Source: Hassallia byssoidea VB512170
GTDB taxonomy: Bacteria; Cyanobacteriota; Cyanobacteriia; Cyanobacteriales; Nostocaceae
Length of the DNA stretch: 64,000 nt
Reading direction: 5' to 3'
Assembly (NCBI RefSeq): GCF_000817785.2
Contig: NZ_JTCM02000006.1
Location: 62,001-126,000 of the forward strand
Part shown: positions 9,320 to 18,880 of the stretch, one piece after another
Numbering within the stretch: position 1 is the stretch's first letter
Layout: every line of letters begins with the position of its first letter
Made by a program: the position numbers and the translations under genes
The notes under the pieces: model-generated
What the model was told of the DNA's origin: nothing
The model's database searches: none
The model's input: the letters and a program-made list of their open reading frames with translations, nothing else

Positions 9320-9517
9320 TTATTTCGCTTTTTTCCGTCCGGCAGTGGTTTCTACAAGATCCAATTCGCTGAGACGAAAGGTGATTAACTTATCCCAGTT
9401 ACCACCTTCAAACAGTACGGCTACCTTGCCATCACTCACCCGTTGCACGAGTCCCTCAAAGCGATAATAAGTATCTGCGGGATTCTTAACACGAACAGTC
9501 GCTCCTGGCAGGATCAT
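9320..9517 (-). CDS. ndhS: NAD(P)H-quinone oxidoreductase subunit S
   Basis: A 65-residue SH3-like protein that is near-identical in pattern to cyanobacterial NdhS: start [13 protein letters not shown], central [20 protein letters not shown], then [15 protein letters not shown]. NdhS is the small subunit that helps form the ferredoxin-docking site of the photosynthetic NDH-1 complex on the thylakoid membrane, supporting cyclic electron flow. Full length with a lysine-rich tail. It stands alone, flanked by repeat tracts, with the rest of the complex elsewhere in the genome. Confidence 0.88.
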   Translation of the reverse strand: MILPGATVRVKNPADTYYRFEGLVQRVSDGKVAVLFEGGNWDKLITFRLSELDLVETTAGRKKAK

Positions 9518-9603
9518 GATTTTAACCTCGCTTGTTTCCTATTAATAGCTTAATAGTTGTTGGTTGTTGGTGGATGGTTGTTGGTGGGCATTGGGCATAG
9601 GTT

Positions 9604-9647
9604 TGGCTGTGCGTTGCGGAGGTCACGAACGTTGTAGCACCTGCCGT
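9604..9647. repeat. Palindromic dispersed element (family P)
   Basis: GGCTGTGCGTTGCGGAGG...GTAGCACCTGCCGT, inserted in a GGGCATTGGGCAT heptamer tract so that heptamer units continue on both sides. Confidence 0.7.
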
Positions 9648-9725
9648 CATTGGGCATTGGGCATTTCCCCTTTTCCCCTCTTCAAATTCCCACTAACCAC
9701 TAACCACTAACCACCAACCTCCTAA

Positions 9726-11051
9726 CTAATATCTCTGCCTCTGTTGTCGAAAATTCGCTACTGATTCTACTAGTCCCAAGGCGATGAAGTTGCTCAACAT
9801 GGCAGAACGACCATAACTCATCCAAGGTAGGGGAATCCCTGCCACTGGTGCTAAACCAACCGTCATGCCTACGTTAACAATCACCTGAAAGACGATCATC
9901 GACAAAACGCCAATAGCCAACAACGAGCCAAAATTATCTTTGGCGGTTTGAGCAATATGTAATAATCGCAGACAAACAAAGCATAAGACAACCAGCAACA
10001 GCAAACAACCAATCAAACCGAATTCTTCGCCCACAGCAGAAAATATAAAGTCTGTATGCTGTTCGGGAACGAAATTTAGTTGAGTCATCGGACCCTTATT
10101 TAATCCCCATCCCGAAATTCCCCCTGCACCAATGGCAATCCGAGATTGAATCAGGTGATATCCTGTTCCGAGGGGGTCGGCATCGGGATTGAGAAATGAG
10201 GTGATCCGACCTTTTTGATAATCTTTCAATACATGGTTCCAAACAAAGACTCCTATTTCGCCGCCTAGCATGTTCAGAACCCATGCACTGATGCCGCTGA
10301 TACCAAATCGACGCCAGGGGAGAGTCAAAAAGCCTAGTACACCCATAGCGACTGACCAAATTAATCCTAAAGGTCCCAAAGATAGTTGGTCAAACAAAAC
10401 TATCGGCGCTGAAAGGGGCCAAGGTGTACTAAACAAAATTGCAGCGACGATGGGAGAAATCATCAATATTAACCAGCCTGGGTTAGCATTTGCCCAGTAC
10501 AACATTCCTAAAACGATCGCTCCAAATACCAGTGATGTTGCCAAATCAGGTTGTATAAATACTAATGCCCAAGGAATGGCGGTAATTGCCAAAGCGCGGA
10601 AAACATTATCTATTTGAGAAGCGCTGCGCTTGTGTAACAAAGCCGCCAGAGTGATAATTAAGCCTATTTTCGCAAATTCTGAGGGCTGCACGGGAATGCC
10701 AGCGATACTAACCCACCGTTGTGCTCCTTTGGCACTTTGACCAGCTACCATGACGGCGATTAAGCTGATATTGGTTATTGTATAAGTTATCCAGTGCCAC
10801 TGAATCAGATTTTCGTAGCGGATGCGGGCAAGGATCAGGGCTATTACGGTACCAATGCCACCCATCAGCCAGTGCCACCACCAGTCAGTGAGTCCTTGGT
10901 TCAATTCGGTACTTTTGATCATAATGCCACCAAATAGAGTGATGGCGATTGGTAAGCTAAGTAGCAGCCAGTCTGTTTGCTGCCAGGGTTTGACCCATTG
11001 CTGCCAGCGAATTTTTGGCACAGACTTTTTGGACGACCTTTTTAACAACAT
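9726..11051 (-). CDS. rodA: Rod shape-determining protein RodA (SEDS glycosyltransferase)
   Basis: Polymerises peptidoglycan glycan strands during lateral wall growth, working with a class B PBP. The 441-residue protein has about ten hydrophobic segments. Diagnostic stretches are KGAQRWVSIAGIPVQPSEFAK, LGTGYHLIQSRIAIGAGGISGWGL and PEQHTDFIFSAVGEEFGLIG; the HTDFIF form points to RodA rather than FtsW. Its C-terminal PWMSYGRSAML is the SEDS family end motif. The N-terminus is extended by about 25 basic residues (RSSKKSVPKIRWQQW). It is separated from mrp by 100 bp on the same strand. Confidence 0.93.
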   Translation of the reverse strand: MLLKRSSKKSVPKIRWQQWVKPWQQTDWLLLSLPIAITLFGGIMIKSTELNQGLTDWWWHWLMGGIGTVIALILARIRYENLIQWHWITYTITNISLIAVMVAGQSAKGAQRWVSIAGIPVQPSEFAKIGLIITLAALLHKRSASQIDNVFRALAITAIPWALVFIQPDLATSLVFGAIVLGMLYWANANPGWLILMISPIVAAILFSTPWPLSAPIVLFDQLSLGPLGLIWSVAMGVLGFLTLPWRRFGISGISAWVLNMLGGEIGVFVWNHVLKDYQKGRITSFLNPDADPLGTGYHLIQSRIAIGAGGISGWGLNKGPMTQLNFVPEQHTDFIFSAVGEEFGLIGCLLLLVVLCFVCLRLLHIAQTAKDNFGSLLAIGVLSMIVFQVIVNVGMTVGLAPVAGIPLPWMSYGRSAMLSNFIALGLVESVANFRQQRQRY

Positions 11052-11151
11052 TGTGTGATTTTAGACTTTAGGTTTTAGATTTTAAATTTAGTCAGCATTT
11101 TAAATCTGTATTCCCCGGTTGCGGATGGGGAACCAGATAAAAATTAAAATT

Positions 11152-12222
11152 CTATGTTAGGGCAGCAACTGATACTTTGCCAGCGATGGTGAGGGCGATC
11201 GCATACAATGCTTTTGCACTAGCTGAATCTGGTTCCCCAACAACTATCGGCACACCGCTATCACCGCCAACTCGCGTAGAAATCTCTAAGGGCACGCACC
11301 CCAGCAACGGTACACCCAACTCCGCAGCAGTTTTCTCACCACCACCAGAACCAAAAATGTCATATTGCTTATCCGGCATATCTGGGGGTATAAAATAACT
11401 CATATTTTCCACTATCCCCAAAACTGGTACGTTCATCTGCTGAAACATCCGCAAGCCTTTACGAGAATCTAACAAAGCTACGTTTTGCGGTGTGGTGACA
11501 ATTACTGCCCCCGCCATTGGTACTGCTTGTGTCAAAGTTAACTGAGCATCCCCCGTACCCGGTGGCATATCCACAATCAAATAATCGAGTTCTCCCCATT
11601 GCACTTGATAGAGAAATTGACGAATCACTCCATTCAGCATTGGTCCGCGCCAAATCACCGGCTGATCTCGGTCAATTAAAAAGCCCATTGAAACTAACTT
11701 GACACCGTGATTAAAAGCAGGTTCCAGGATTTCGCCTTTTTCGCCAGGACGGACAGTAATTTGGGCATCACTCAGCCCTAACATCGTGGGGTCATTGGGA
11801 CCGTAAATATCGGCATCAAGTAAGCCGACTTTTGCCCCGGTTTGTGCTAATGCTACCGCCACATTCACAGCTACCGTACTTTTACCTACACCACCTTTGC
11901 CGCTAGAAACGGCGATAATGTTTTTTACACCACTAATGCCAGTGCGATCGGGTAAGCTTTTTTGCTGAGGTGTTTCTGCTGTGACTTCTACAGCTACATC
12001 TGTAACATTTGGTAGTTTTTTTACCGCTCTGCGGCAATCATCAACGATAAATTCACGTAGAGGACAGGCGGGTGTCGTTAATACTAAAGTGAAGCTTACT
12101 TTGCCGCCGTCAATTTTGACGTTGCGAATCATGTTGAGTTCTACCAGACTTTTGCGAAGTTCTGGATCTTCCACCGGTCGCAGCACATTTAGAACCGACT
12201 GAGCATCGAGGACATCATACAT
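11152..12222 (-). CDS. mrp: Mrp/ApbC family iron-sulfur carrier P-loop ATPase
   Basis: A 356-residue protein with an N-terminal MIP18/DUF59 domain (1-85, with TTPACPLRE) and a deviant-Walker ParA/MinD-like domain whose P-loop GKGGVGKST is at 108-116. The family binds and transfers Fe-S clusters to target enzymes in the cytosol. The usual C-terminal CxxC cluster ligand after ENMSYF is absent: the sequence continues IPPDMPDKQYDIFGSGGG, which I recall as normal for cyanobacterial members. Start at 12222 gives the standard N-terminus. Confidence 0.93.
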   Translation of the reverse strand: MYDVLDAQSVLNVLRPVEDPELRKSLVELNMIRNVKIDGGKVSFTLVLTTPACPLREFIVDDCRRAVKKLPNVTDVAVEVTAETPQQKSLPDRTGISGVKNIIAVSSGKGGVGKSTVAVNVAVALAQTGAKVGLLDADIYGPNDPTMLGLSDAQITVRPGEKGEILEPAFNHGVKLVSMGFLIDRDQPVIWRGPMLNGVIRQFLYQVQWGELDYLIVDMPPGTGDAQLTLTQAVPMAGAVIVTTPQNVALLDSRKGLRMFQQMNVPVLGIVENMSYFIPPDMPDKQYDIFGSGGGEKTAAELGVPLLGCVPLEISTRVGGDSGVPIVVGEPDSASAKALYAIALTIAGKVSVAALT

Positions 12223-12397
12223 CGTGTTTTCACCCTTGCCGCTGTAATAAATCTTTGCAAATAGTTTTTACGATCTACTTGCATCTTAACTTTATGAAGG
12301 TATTGTTAGTTGATGCTTGGAGCGTTGGAGCGTTGTTATTTGTTAGTTGTTATTTGTTAGTTGTTAGTTGTTATTTGTTAGTTGTTTTAACCCTACC

Positions 12398-12482
12398 CAT
12401 TCCCCATTCCCCATTCCCCATTCCCCATTCCCCATTCCCCATTACCCATTCCCCATTCCCCATTCCCCATTCCCCATTCCCC
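12398..12482. repeat. CCCCATT heptamer tandem repeat (STRR)
   Basis: About twelve consecutive CCCCATT-type units, preceded by TTGTTAGTTGTTATTTG repeats (12300-12385). It runs up to the stop codon of the SRPBCC gene. Confidence 0.9.
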
Positions 12483-12483
12483 A

Positions 12484-12969
12484 CTAACTTCCTGCTGGCA
12501 ATCCTGCCTTTTCTACAGCATCAACTAAAGCGCGGGCTACGCGATCGCTATAAGGACGAGAAAACGACCAAATCAAAGGCGATAACCAACCGCGTAGGGT
12601 TACAGAATAAGACAAACAAGTGCCACAAACTGTGGACTCTAGTTGATAAGTCACTCGTTCTTCTACACCAGGAATCGCTAACACGCGGATAGTTAGCAGT
12701 TCTCTGGGATTGACGCGCTCGACAAAAATACGGATAGGAATTGGCGACAAGCGTGTTACCGCTTGAAAAATCAATCCGGGTTTGGGTACTAATCCGTAGG
12801 GAACATTGGTACTCTTCAGCATTGGATGCCAGGAAACGTCTGCTAAATCTACTACCTTTTGCCATAGTTCGTCTGGTGAAGCAGAACTAATTTCTCGATA
12901 CGTTCGCACCAAAGAAGCACAAACCCGACGCCGTTTGCGGTGGATAAATTTGGACAACCAAGCTTGCAT
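12484..12969 (-). CDS. SRPBCC family protein
   Basis: A 161-residue protein with the START/Bet v1-like fold pattern: an early helix (SASPDELWQKVVDLADVSWHP), alternating strands, and a long C-terminal helix (SFSRPYSDRVARALVDAVEKA). Such proteins bind hydrophobic ligands in a cavity, but the ligand here is unknown. The frame is open to 13038, yet the extra 23 residues (MPNAPCPMPNAP...) are a translation of heptamer repeat. The ATG at 12969 has an AGGAAGAGGA ribosome site 7-8 bases upstream, which decides the start. Confidence 0.83.
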   Translation of the reverse strand: MQAWLSKFIHRKRRRVCASLVRTYREISSASPDELWQKVVDLADVSWHPMLKSTNVPYGLVPKPGLIFQAVTRLSPIPIRIFVERVNPRELLTIRVLAIPGVEERVTYQLESTVCGTCLSYSVTLRGWLSPLIWSFSRPYSDRVARALVDAVEKAGLPAGS

Positions 12970-12989
12970 TTTTATAATCCTCTTCCTGG

Positions 12990-13556
12990 CTACACATCTG
13001 GTTGGGGCATTGGGCATGGGGCATGGGGCATTGGGCATGGGGCAATGGGCAATGGGAATAGGGAATAAAAAGAAGCTAGATGTATTTCACAAAGAAACAA
13101 TGGGCAATTGTTTAATGGGCAATGGGCAATTGTTTAATGGGCAATAGGAGATTTTTTCCATGCCCCATGCCCCATGCCCCATGCCCCATGCCCAATTACC
13201 CATTACCCATTACCCATTCCCCATGCCCCATGCCCAATGCCCCTTTATATGTTTATTTTTTTGTACGCCCTATGCCCCTACACGCAATCTCAAAGTAATA
13301 TCTTTTAATTGCAACTTGGTATCACACTTAAATGTTCACATAAATTAGGCATAAAAAACTTAGTCAATATAAAAGCTATACGCATTTGAGGGACAATATA
13401 TTTAGTTATGCCCGCGTTTGGTGGGTGAATGCTTGACTGTAACGCTCTTAAGTTGGGCGATTTGAGTCGGTTTTTTTGGCGCGTATTGCCTGCAAATGTT
13501 TAAGTTGAGAGATTTGTTGCTTTTTAGAAATTGTAATTTAGGTTGCTGAATTTATT
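12990..13556. repeat. Intergenic region dominated by GGGCATG/CCCCATG heptamers
   Basis: GGGCATT/GGGCATG units (13004-13060), GGGCAATTGTTTAATG units (13100-13147) and CCCCATG/CCCATTA units (13158-13245) lie back to back, the last in inverted orientation relative to the first. The remaining 300 bp up to hemF is AT-rich and presumably holds the hemF promoter. No gene is seen. Confidence 0.75.
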
Positions 13557-14603
13557 ATGTTGACCAACTCGCTTCATCGCCAAACCGAATCATCTAAGTC
13601 TTTACCGCCAGCTGACGCTAAGGCTAGGGTGAGTCAGTTTATGAAACAGTTGCAGGACAAAATTGCTCAAACCCTGGAAGACGTGGATGGTGTGGGTAAG
13701 TTCCAACAAGATAGTTGGGAACGTCCAGAAGGAGGTGGAGGGCGATCGCGTGTTATGCGTGAGGGTGCAATCTTTGAACAAGCTGGCGTCGGTTTTTCTG
13801 AAGTTTGGGGAGAACACCTACCACCCTCTATTTTAACCCAACGCCCAGACGCAGAAGGACACCGCTGGTATGCTACGGGTACTTCAATGGTACTACATCC
13901 TCGTAACCCTTACGTGCCAACTGTTCACCTCAATTATCGCTACTTTGAAGCAGGTCCGGTGTGGTGGTTTGGTGGCGGTGCGGATTTAACTCCTTATTAC
14001 CCGTTTGCTGAAGATGCAGCACATTTTCATCAAACTATCAAAGGAGCATGTGATAAGCATCACTCCGAGTATTATCAAGTGTTTAAGCGCTGGTGTGATG
14101 AATATTTCTACCTGAAGCATCGCGGGGAAACGCGGGGTGTAGGTGGTCTATTTTTTGATTACCAACATGGTGAAGGTGAATTATATCGCGGTCCCCATCC
14201 AGATGGTGAAGCGGCTATTTACAGCAATCAGCTAGGTGCGCCAGAACCACGCAGTTGGGAAGATTTATTTACTTTTGTGCAAGAATGTGGTAATGCATTT
14301 TTACCATCTTACGTGCCAATTGTTGAACGGCGACATAATACAGAATATGGCGATCGCCAACGCAATTTTCAACTTTATCGTCGGGGTCGATATGTAGAAT
14401 TTAACTTGGTTTATGACCGAGGCACTATTTTTGGTCTGCAAACCAACGGACGCACCGAATCTATTCTCATGTCTTTACCCCCCCTAGTGCGCTGGGAATA
14501 CGGCTATCAGCCAGAACCTAATTCCCCCGAAGCTGAGTTATATGAAACCTTTCTTAAACCTCAAGATTGGGCAAACTGGACACCAAACCACAGTGCTGAG
14601 TAG
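13557..14603 (+). CDS. hemF: Oxygen-dependent coproporphyrinogen III oxidase
   Basis: Oxidatively decarboxylates coproporphyrinogen III to protoporphyrinogen IX using O2, for heme and chlorophyll. The 348-residue cytosolic protein has the hallmark stretches [36 protein letters not shown] and [27 protein letters not shown]. Its length is normal and all conserved His and Asp residues in these motifs are present. It is preceded by 300 bp of AT-rich promoter region and followed by an octamer repeat. It lies apart from the other tetrapyrrole gene here, hemA (24875-26161). Confidence 0.96.
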   Translation: MLTNSLHRQTESSKSLPPADAKARVSQFMKQLQDKIAQTLEDVDGVGKFQQDSWERPEGGGGRSRVMREGAIFEQAGVGFSEVWGEHLPPSILTQRPDAEGHRWYATGTSMVLHPRNPYVPTVHLNYRYFEAGPVWWFGGGADLTPYYPFAEDAAHFHQTIKGACDKHHSEYYQVFKRWCDEYFYLKHRGETRGVGGLFFDYQHGEGELYRGPHPDGEAAIYSNQLGAPEPRSWEDLFTFVQECGNAFLPSYVPIVERRHNTEYGDRQRNFQLYRRGRYVEFNLVYDRGTIFGLQTNGRTESILMSLPPLVRWEYGYQPEPNSPEAELYETFLKPQDWANWTPNHSAE

Positions 14604-14604
14604 A

Positions 14605-14660
14605 GAGGCACGGAGGCACGGAGGCACGGAGGCACGGAGGCACGGAGGCACGGAGGCACG
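14605..14660. repeat. GAGGCACG octamer tandem repeat
   Basis: Seven perfect consecutive copies of the 8-mer GAGGCACG starting 1-2 bp after the hemF stop codon, followed by AGTTAG/CCCCACT-type heptamers to about 14760. The other long tracts in the window are heptamers, so the 8-bp period is unusual here. Confidence 0.9.
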
Positions 14661-14663
14661 GAG

Positions 14664-15023
14664 TTAGTTGTTAGGAGTTATGAGAATTCTCCTCATCTTC
14701 ACCATTCCCCATTCCCCACTCCCCACTCCCTACTTTCTACTTCCGACTCCCGACTCCCCGTTCAGCACTCTTTTGGTGAGTTAAACTACTAAAAGAAAGC
14801 ACTTAGCAAAAAAAAGTGACAGTTTTGGCTGTTGCTTGTTAATCTCAAGCATAAGCATTGGACGTTTTTTTCAATTGGTGAGCCAACTATTTCACTATCA
14901 GCTTCTAAACTGTGTATCAGTAGCAAAGTGATAAAGATTACTTTTAAAAAATCTTTTGGCTCACTAGTCCAACGCTAAATACAGCCGATGTCAATTTGAC
15001 AGCAGCGCCAAGGGGAGGCGAGC
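14664..15023. other. Region upstream of the STAS gene
   Basis: Heptamer remnants to about 14760, then about 250 bp of ordinary AT-rich sequence leading to a GTG start preceded by AAGGGGAGG. No gene is seen. Confidence 0.5.
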
Positions 15024-15392
15024 GTGATTCATATAGATCAAAAAACTTATACAACTCAAGATGGCAATATCGTTATTGTCTTAACTCCATCCGGTCGCCT
15101 AGATATTACCACAGCTTGGCAATTTCGCTTGAAGTTACAGGAATGTATCTCCAAACTGAGTCGCCATGTAGTTGTCAATCTCGGAGGAGTGAATTTTATT
15201 GATAGTTCTGGTTTGACATCTTTAGTCGCGGGGATGCGTGATGCTGATAAAGTAAAAGGTAGTTTCCGCATCTGTAATGTACATCCAGAAGCAAAACTGG
15301 TGTTTGAAGTGACGATGATGGATACAGTGTTTGAAATCTTTGAAACTGAAGAGGAAGCTTTAGAAGGTGTACCTCGCAGCATCGCAAGCTAA
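15024..15392 (+). CDS. STAS domain anti-sigma factor antagonist
   Basis: A 122-residue SpoIIAA/RsbV-type STAS domain. The phosphorylatable serine motif is clear: GVNFIDSSGLTSLVAG, with the DSSG serine as the expected kinase target. Such proteins bind anti-sigma kinases or act in partner-switching cascades. The start is GTG at 15024, supported by the strong ribosome site AAGGGGAGG six bases upstream. No cognate kinase or phosphatase is adjacent, so its partner is unknown. Confidence 0.9.
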   Translation: MIHIDQKTYTTQDGNIVIVLTPSGRLDITTAWQFRLKLQECISKLSRHVVVNLGGVNFIDSSGLTSLVAGMRDADKVKGSFRICNVHPEAKLVFEVTMMDTVFEIFETEEEALEGVPRSIAS

Positions 15393-15497
15393 AAAAGAAG
15401 TTAGAAGTTAAGAGTGATCTTAAAAAAGTTAAGAGTTAAAAGTGAGGAGTGAGGAGTTAATTAAATAACTCATAACTCCTAACTCCTAACTCATAAC

Positions 15498-16088
15498 TCA
15501 TAATTGATTTTGCTTGGTGTAGCGATAGGGACCCATAATCGCTCCCCAAGTCGCTTTTCCTTCCGGATCAATTCCTTTGTCGTAGCTATAAAATTCGTCT
15601 TTAGTGGCTTCAAACCCTAAGGATACTTGAATGGTATTGCCACTATAAGTAAAGCAACAGCGAGTGTCTGGCGGTGCAGTCGCTGTAAATTTGTAGCAAT
15701 TGGGACTTATTTCTTGCTGCGTAACAGAAACGATGCAGCCTGGTAGTAAATTTAATTGGTCTGGTGTCAGGGTATTAAGTAAAGCGGGGTTTTGACCAGC
15801 GCATTTTAAGGCGTCTGGATCTTTAGGCATATAATATTGGACTTGGATAGCATCAGCGTCACCTTTTTGCTGTAAGCGCATAATTCGCTGACGGTAAGGC
15901 TGATCTAATTTAAGAACATTGGCTTGTTCAGCAAACAGGGTAAAACTGTCTTCTGAAAATAAAGCAACAGGTCTTTGCCACATTCGTAAGTGAACATACC
16001 AAGCTGGATCGGCTAAAGCTTGAGCGCGATTATCAAATTCACCAGCCAAATATTCAGCTAAGGCAGTTAATTGTGGCGAGAAGCTCAT
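15498..16088 (-). CDS. cpcT: Chromophore lyase CpcT/CpeT
   Basis: Attaches phycocyanobilin to Cys-153-type sites on beta-phycocyanin or phycoerythrocyanin. The roughly 196-residue protein shows the family landmarks LAEYLAGEFDNRAQALADP, HLRMWQRPV and the MPGCxVxVxQ-like segment LLPGCIVSVTQQ, followed by CCFTYSGNTIQVSLGFEA. The GPYRYTK end is also typical. The frame opens at 16100, but MSFSPQL at 16088 is the likely start. It is divergent from thf1, another photosynthesis-maintenance gene. Confidence 0.9.
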   Translation of the reverse strand: MSFSPQLTALAEYLAGEFDNRAQALADPAWYVHLRMWQRPVALFSEDSFTLFAEQANVLKLDQPYRQRIMRLQQKGDADAIQVQYYMPKDPDALKCAGQNPALLNTLTPDQLNLLPGCIVSVTQQEISPNCYKFTATAPPDTRCCFTYSGNTIQVSLGFEATKDEFYSYDKGIDPEGKATWGAIMGPYRYTKQNQL

Positions 16089-16281
16089 ATTAATGCACAA
16101 TTATGACGTATCATAATTTTTGCATAGTTTTGTCCAGCTGAGGATTCCTAACTCTTGTGGTGTGTTAAAAAATAATTGTCAAGGAGCGCAAATCAAGCAG
16201 CCAATACGCATGTAAACCTCAACTTGGCAAAGTTGCCGTGAAGCGAGAGAATAAAGATACGTCGCCCAAAAGATTTTCTTT

Positions 16282-16989
16282 GTGAATAACGTCCGTACTG
16301 TCTCTGATACAAAGCGAACATTCTATAACCGCCACACGCGCCCGATAAATACTATTTATCGTCGAGTGGTGGAAGAACTGATGGTAGAAATGCATCTGCT
16401 GTCAGTAAATGCCGATTTTAGCTACAATCCAATTTATGCCTTGGGTGTCGTCACTACATTCGACCGCTTCATGCAAGGCTATCTGCCAGAACAAGATAAA
16501 GAGTCAATTTTTAATGCCCTGTGTCAGGCTATAGAGGAAGATCCGCAACGTTATAAGCAAGATGCACACCGTTTGCAGGCTTTAGCGCAAAGCTTACCAT
16601 CAAAAGATTTAATTGGGTGGTTAAGCCAAACGACTCCTACGGATCGAGATGCTGACTTAGCTGAACAACTCCTAGGGATCGCTAACAATCCTAATTTTAA
16701 ATATAGCCGTTTGTTTGCGATCGGTTTATTTTCTTTATTAGAACTGTCAGATCCAGAATTAGTCAAAGATGAAAAACAGCGCACTGAAGCACTGAAAAGC
16801 GTTGCTAGTGGCTTACATTTATCTGATGACAAACTCACTAAAGATTTGGATCTATACCGTTCTAATCTAGATAAAATGGCGCAAGCATTAGTAGTTATGG
16901 CAGATATGCTTTCAGCCGATCGCAAAAAACGCGAACAACGTTTACAGCAATCAACAACTAAAGTTACTCCTCCATCTATCAACGAATAA
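16282..16989 (+). CDS. thf1: Photosystem II biogenesis protein Thf1/Psb29
   Basis: A 235-residue helical protein of the Thylakoid formation 1/Psb29 family, involved in PSII repair (FtsH-related turnover) and thylakoid organisation. The N-terminus NNVRTVSDTKRTFYNRHTRPINTIYRRVVEELMVEMHLL is nearly diagnostic. A charged coiled C-terminus (LSADRKKREQRLQQS) follows. The start is GTG at 16282, matching the family N-terminus. It is divergent from cpcT with a 190-bp shared upstream region. Confidence 0.94.
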   Translation: MNNVRTVSDTKRTFYNRHTRPINTIYRRVVEELMVEMHLLSVNADFSYNPIYALGVVTTFDRFMQGYLPEQDKESIFNALCQAIEEDPQRYKQDAHRLQALAQSLPSKDLIGWLSQTTPTDRDADLAEQLLGIANNPNFKYSRLFAIGLFSLLELSDPELVKDEKQRTEALKSVASGLHLSDDKLTKDLDLYRSNLDKMAQALVVMADMLSADRKKREQRLQQSTTKVTPPSINE

Positions 16990-17359
16990 TTAGGAGTTAA
17001 GAGTTAGGAGTTAAAAGTGATGAGTTATGAGTCATGAGTTATGAGTTAAAAGTTATTAAGAATTCCCAACTCCTAATTCTTAACTTTTAACTCCTAACTT
17101 TTAACTTTATACCCCTAATAGAAAGATATTTGAATCTTAAGTAGTTATTTGTAAGTTAGCAGGAATTTTTTGCCAAGCAAGATTAATTCTGTATCTCTTT
17201 AGGTTTTGGGAGATGAGGGAGATGGGGAGAGTTCTTGAGAGGGGGGGAAAGAAGAATTAGTCTCCTTGTCCCCTTGTCCCCCTTGTCCACGCCAGTCGCT
17301 ACAACGGAGGAGACCTCCGCAACGCGCTGGCTCCCCTTGTCCCCTTCCAACAACCCATC
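16990..17359. repeat. Intergenic repeat block between thf1 and exbD
   Basis: GAGTTAA/ACTCCTA heptamers (16990-17110), about 100 bp of plain sequence, then CCCCTTGT heptamers (17265-17350) interrupted by a family-P palindrome at 17289-17332. No gene is visible. Confidence 0.65.
17289..17332. repeat. Palindromic dispersed element (family P)
   Basis: Compact copy: arms ACGCCAGTCGC / GCGCTGGCT around ACGGAGGAGACCTCCGC, inserted between CCCCTTGT units. Confidence 0.75.
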
Positions 17360-18058
17360 TCACCTTTTAGCAGGTGTGGGATTTGCTTGTTTTGCGGGCG
17401 CTTGGGGGGCTGGCACTTGGGGGAAAACCGGAGAAACGCCACTGGGGGCAGGATTAAGCCCTTGCCCAGGTAAAGGCTGAACAGGCGCGTTTGGGGGTAA
17501 ATTGAAATTCGGGTTGGTTTGTGGATTAATCGGAGCAACTGGTGCGGTATTTGGTACAGGTGCTGCACCGGGATTAACACCGAAAGGAGGGATAACAGGT
17601 GGTGATGATGTGGGTGGTGATGAGAAAGTAGGTTGAACTACAAAAGAGATTTGAGTACCCCCCTGTTGTCTCCATAAATCTACCATCTCCATAACATCGT
17701 TATAAGCCGTTGACTTAGTAACTTTCAACGCCAAAATACCATTAGGATTTTGCTTGAGATAATTTTTGTAATTCTCTGCTAATTGCTCTCGTTTTATCGG
17801 TTGTCCATCTAGGGAAGTTTGACCGATCGCATCGATACCCAAAGTTAATATCTGCCCTTGAGACTGTAGTTGTGCATTTGAAGTATTAGATAGTGGTGTA
17901 CCTGTTTTAGCTTCGGGCAAATTAATATTAATCGCTTCTTGTCGAGTAAATTGCAAAGCCGCCAAAATAAAAAATGTCAGGATACAAAAAACGACATCAA
18001 TTAAGGGAATGATTTGAATTTGGACTTCTTCAACTGGAGTATGCAGGTTAACTTTCAT
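17360..18058 (-). CDS. ExbD/TolR family protein with proline-rich tail
   Basis: A 232-residue biopolymer-transport protein. It has the usual N-terminal cytoplasmic stub and one membrane helix starting IIPLIDVVFCILTFFILAAL, which carries the conserved proton-path Asp. A periplasmic ExbD fold follows (to about 150) and ends in DLWRQQGGTQISFVV. The last 80 residues are low-complexity Pro/Ala/Asn, longer than a standard ExbD of about 140 residues. With the upstream ExbB-like gene (33 bp gap) it would form a proton-driven motor in the inner membrane. No TonB or TolA lies adjacent. Confidence 0.88.
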   Translation of the reverse strand: MKVNLHTPVEEVQIQIIPLIDVVFCILTFFILAALQFTRQEAININLPEAKTGTPLSNTSNAQLQSQGQILTLGIDAIGQTSLDGQPIKREQLAENYKNYLKQNPNGILALKVTKSTAYNDVMEMVDLWRQQGGTQISFVVQPTFSSPPTSSPPVIPPFGVNPGAAPVPNTAPVAPINPQTNPNFNLPPNAPVQPLPGQGLNPAPSGVSPVFPQVPAPQAPAKQANPTPAKR

Positions 18059-18091
18059 CGTCTTATTTTCACGCCTTACTTGAATTATTGA

Positions 18092-18880
18092 CTATTGCTC
18101 TGGATCTGATGAATGTGAATCAGATTCGGTTGGTGGAGATTCTGGAGGAACTTGCGAAAACTTGTTTCTACCTCTTTTGCGGGGTGCAGAGAACTTTTGG
18201 GGTGAAGAATCTCGCTCTCGACCGGGTGGCAGCGCCAATTCTTGTGGATTATTGCTAAAATCCGGCGGTGACTGCCGATAAAGCAATTCCATATCATTCC
18301 CTGCCTTGCGAAATACTTTCACTTGGTTGACGAGAAAACTTTGAAATAAACGATAAAATACCAAACTAACGATCGCCACAATTAGCCCTGCTGCCGTACT
18401 AATTAGAGATTCCCCAATACCAGTAGTCACCCCAGCTGTAGATGCGGTTCCCAAATCGCCAATCCGAATAGATCGCAAAGCCTGGATCAAACCCAAAACC
18501 GTACCCAACAATCCTAATAATGGCGCGAGGGCAATCACAGCTTCTAAAAGTTTTTCCCCCCGACGCATTCCTGCTAATTCATCTTCTGCGCTTGCTTCCA
18601 GCGCCAGTCGAAACGTTTCCGTGTCGGTTTTGGGCAAGTTTAAGGGCGCAAAAAGAAAGCGTCCTATAGGCTGAGATGTCGCAAGTCTTGCAATATCTCT
18701 AGCTGTTACCCAATTTTCACGGGCTGCATCTAACACGCGATCAACTATTTCCTTTTCTTGCGTTAAAATTCTTAACCAAAACCACAAACGCTCGAAAATC
18801 ACGCTTAAAGACAGAACCGACAGGGCAAGCAAGGGCCACATCGCAGGTCCGCCCTTTTCTATCAAATCTAAAATATCCAC
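18092..18880 (-). CDS. MotA/TolQ/ExbB proton channel family protein
   Basis: Inner-membrane proton channel that pairs with ExbD. From the chosen GTG start at 18880 it is 262 residues. A first membrane helix is [18 protein letters not shown]; the central [18 protein letters not shown] and [21 protein letters not shown] segments are the two conserved TolQ/ExbB helices with the channel Thr. The tail (about 60 residues) is Pro/Ser/Arg-rich. The frame opens at 19021, but the upstream part does not resemble the family; a GGAGG lies 12 bases before the GTG. An ATG at 18930 is the alternative. Confidence 0.85.
   Translation of the reverse strand: MDILDLIEKGGPAMWPLLALSVLSLSVIFERLWFWLRILTQEKEIVDRVLDAARENWVTARDIARLATSQPIGRFLFAPLNLPKTDTETFRLALEASAEDELAGMRRGEKLLEAVIALAPLLGLLGTVLGLIQALRSIRIGDLGTASTAGVTTGIGESLISTAAGLIVAIVSLVFYRLFQSFLVNQVKVFRKAGNDMELLYRQSPPDFSNNPQELALPPGRERDSSPQKFSAPRKRGRNKFSQVPPESPPTESDSHSSDPEQ

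Noticed and set aside
12255-12692. 145-codon plus-strand frame upstream of the SRPBCC gene
   Set aside because: Encodes IPHSPFP repeats from CCCCATT heptamers and then overlaps the SRPBCC gene in antisense.
12970-13038. N-terminal extension of the SRPBCC protein
   Set aside because: MPNAPCPMPNAP is translated repeat; a ribosome site supports the ATG at 12969.
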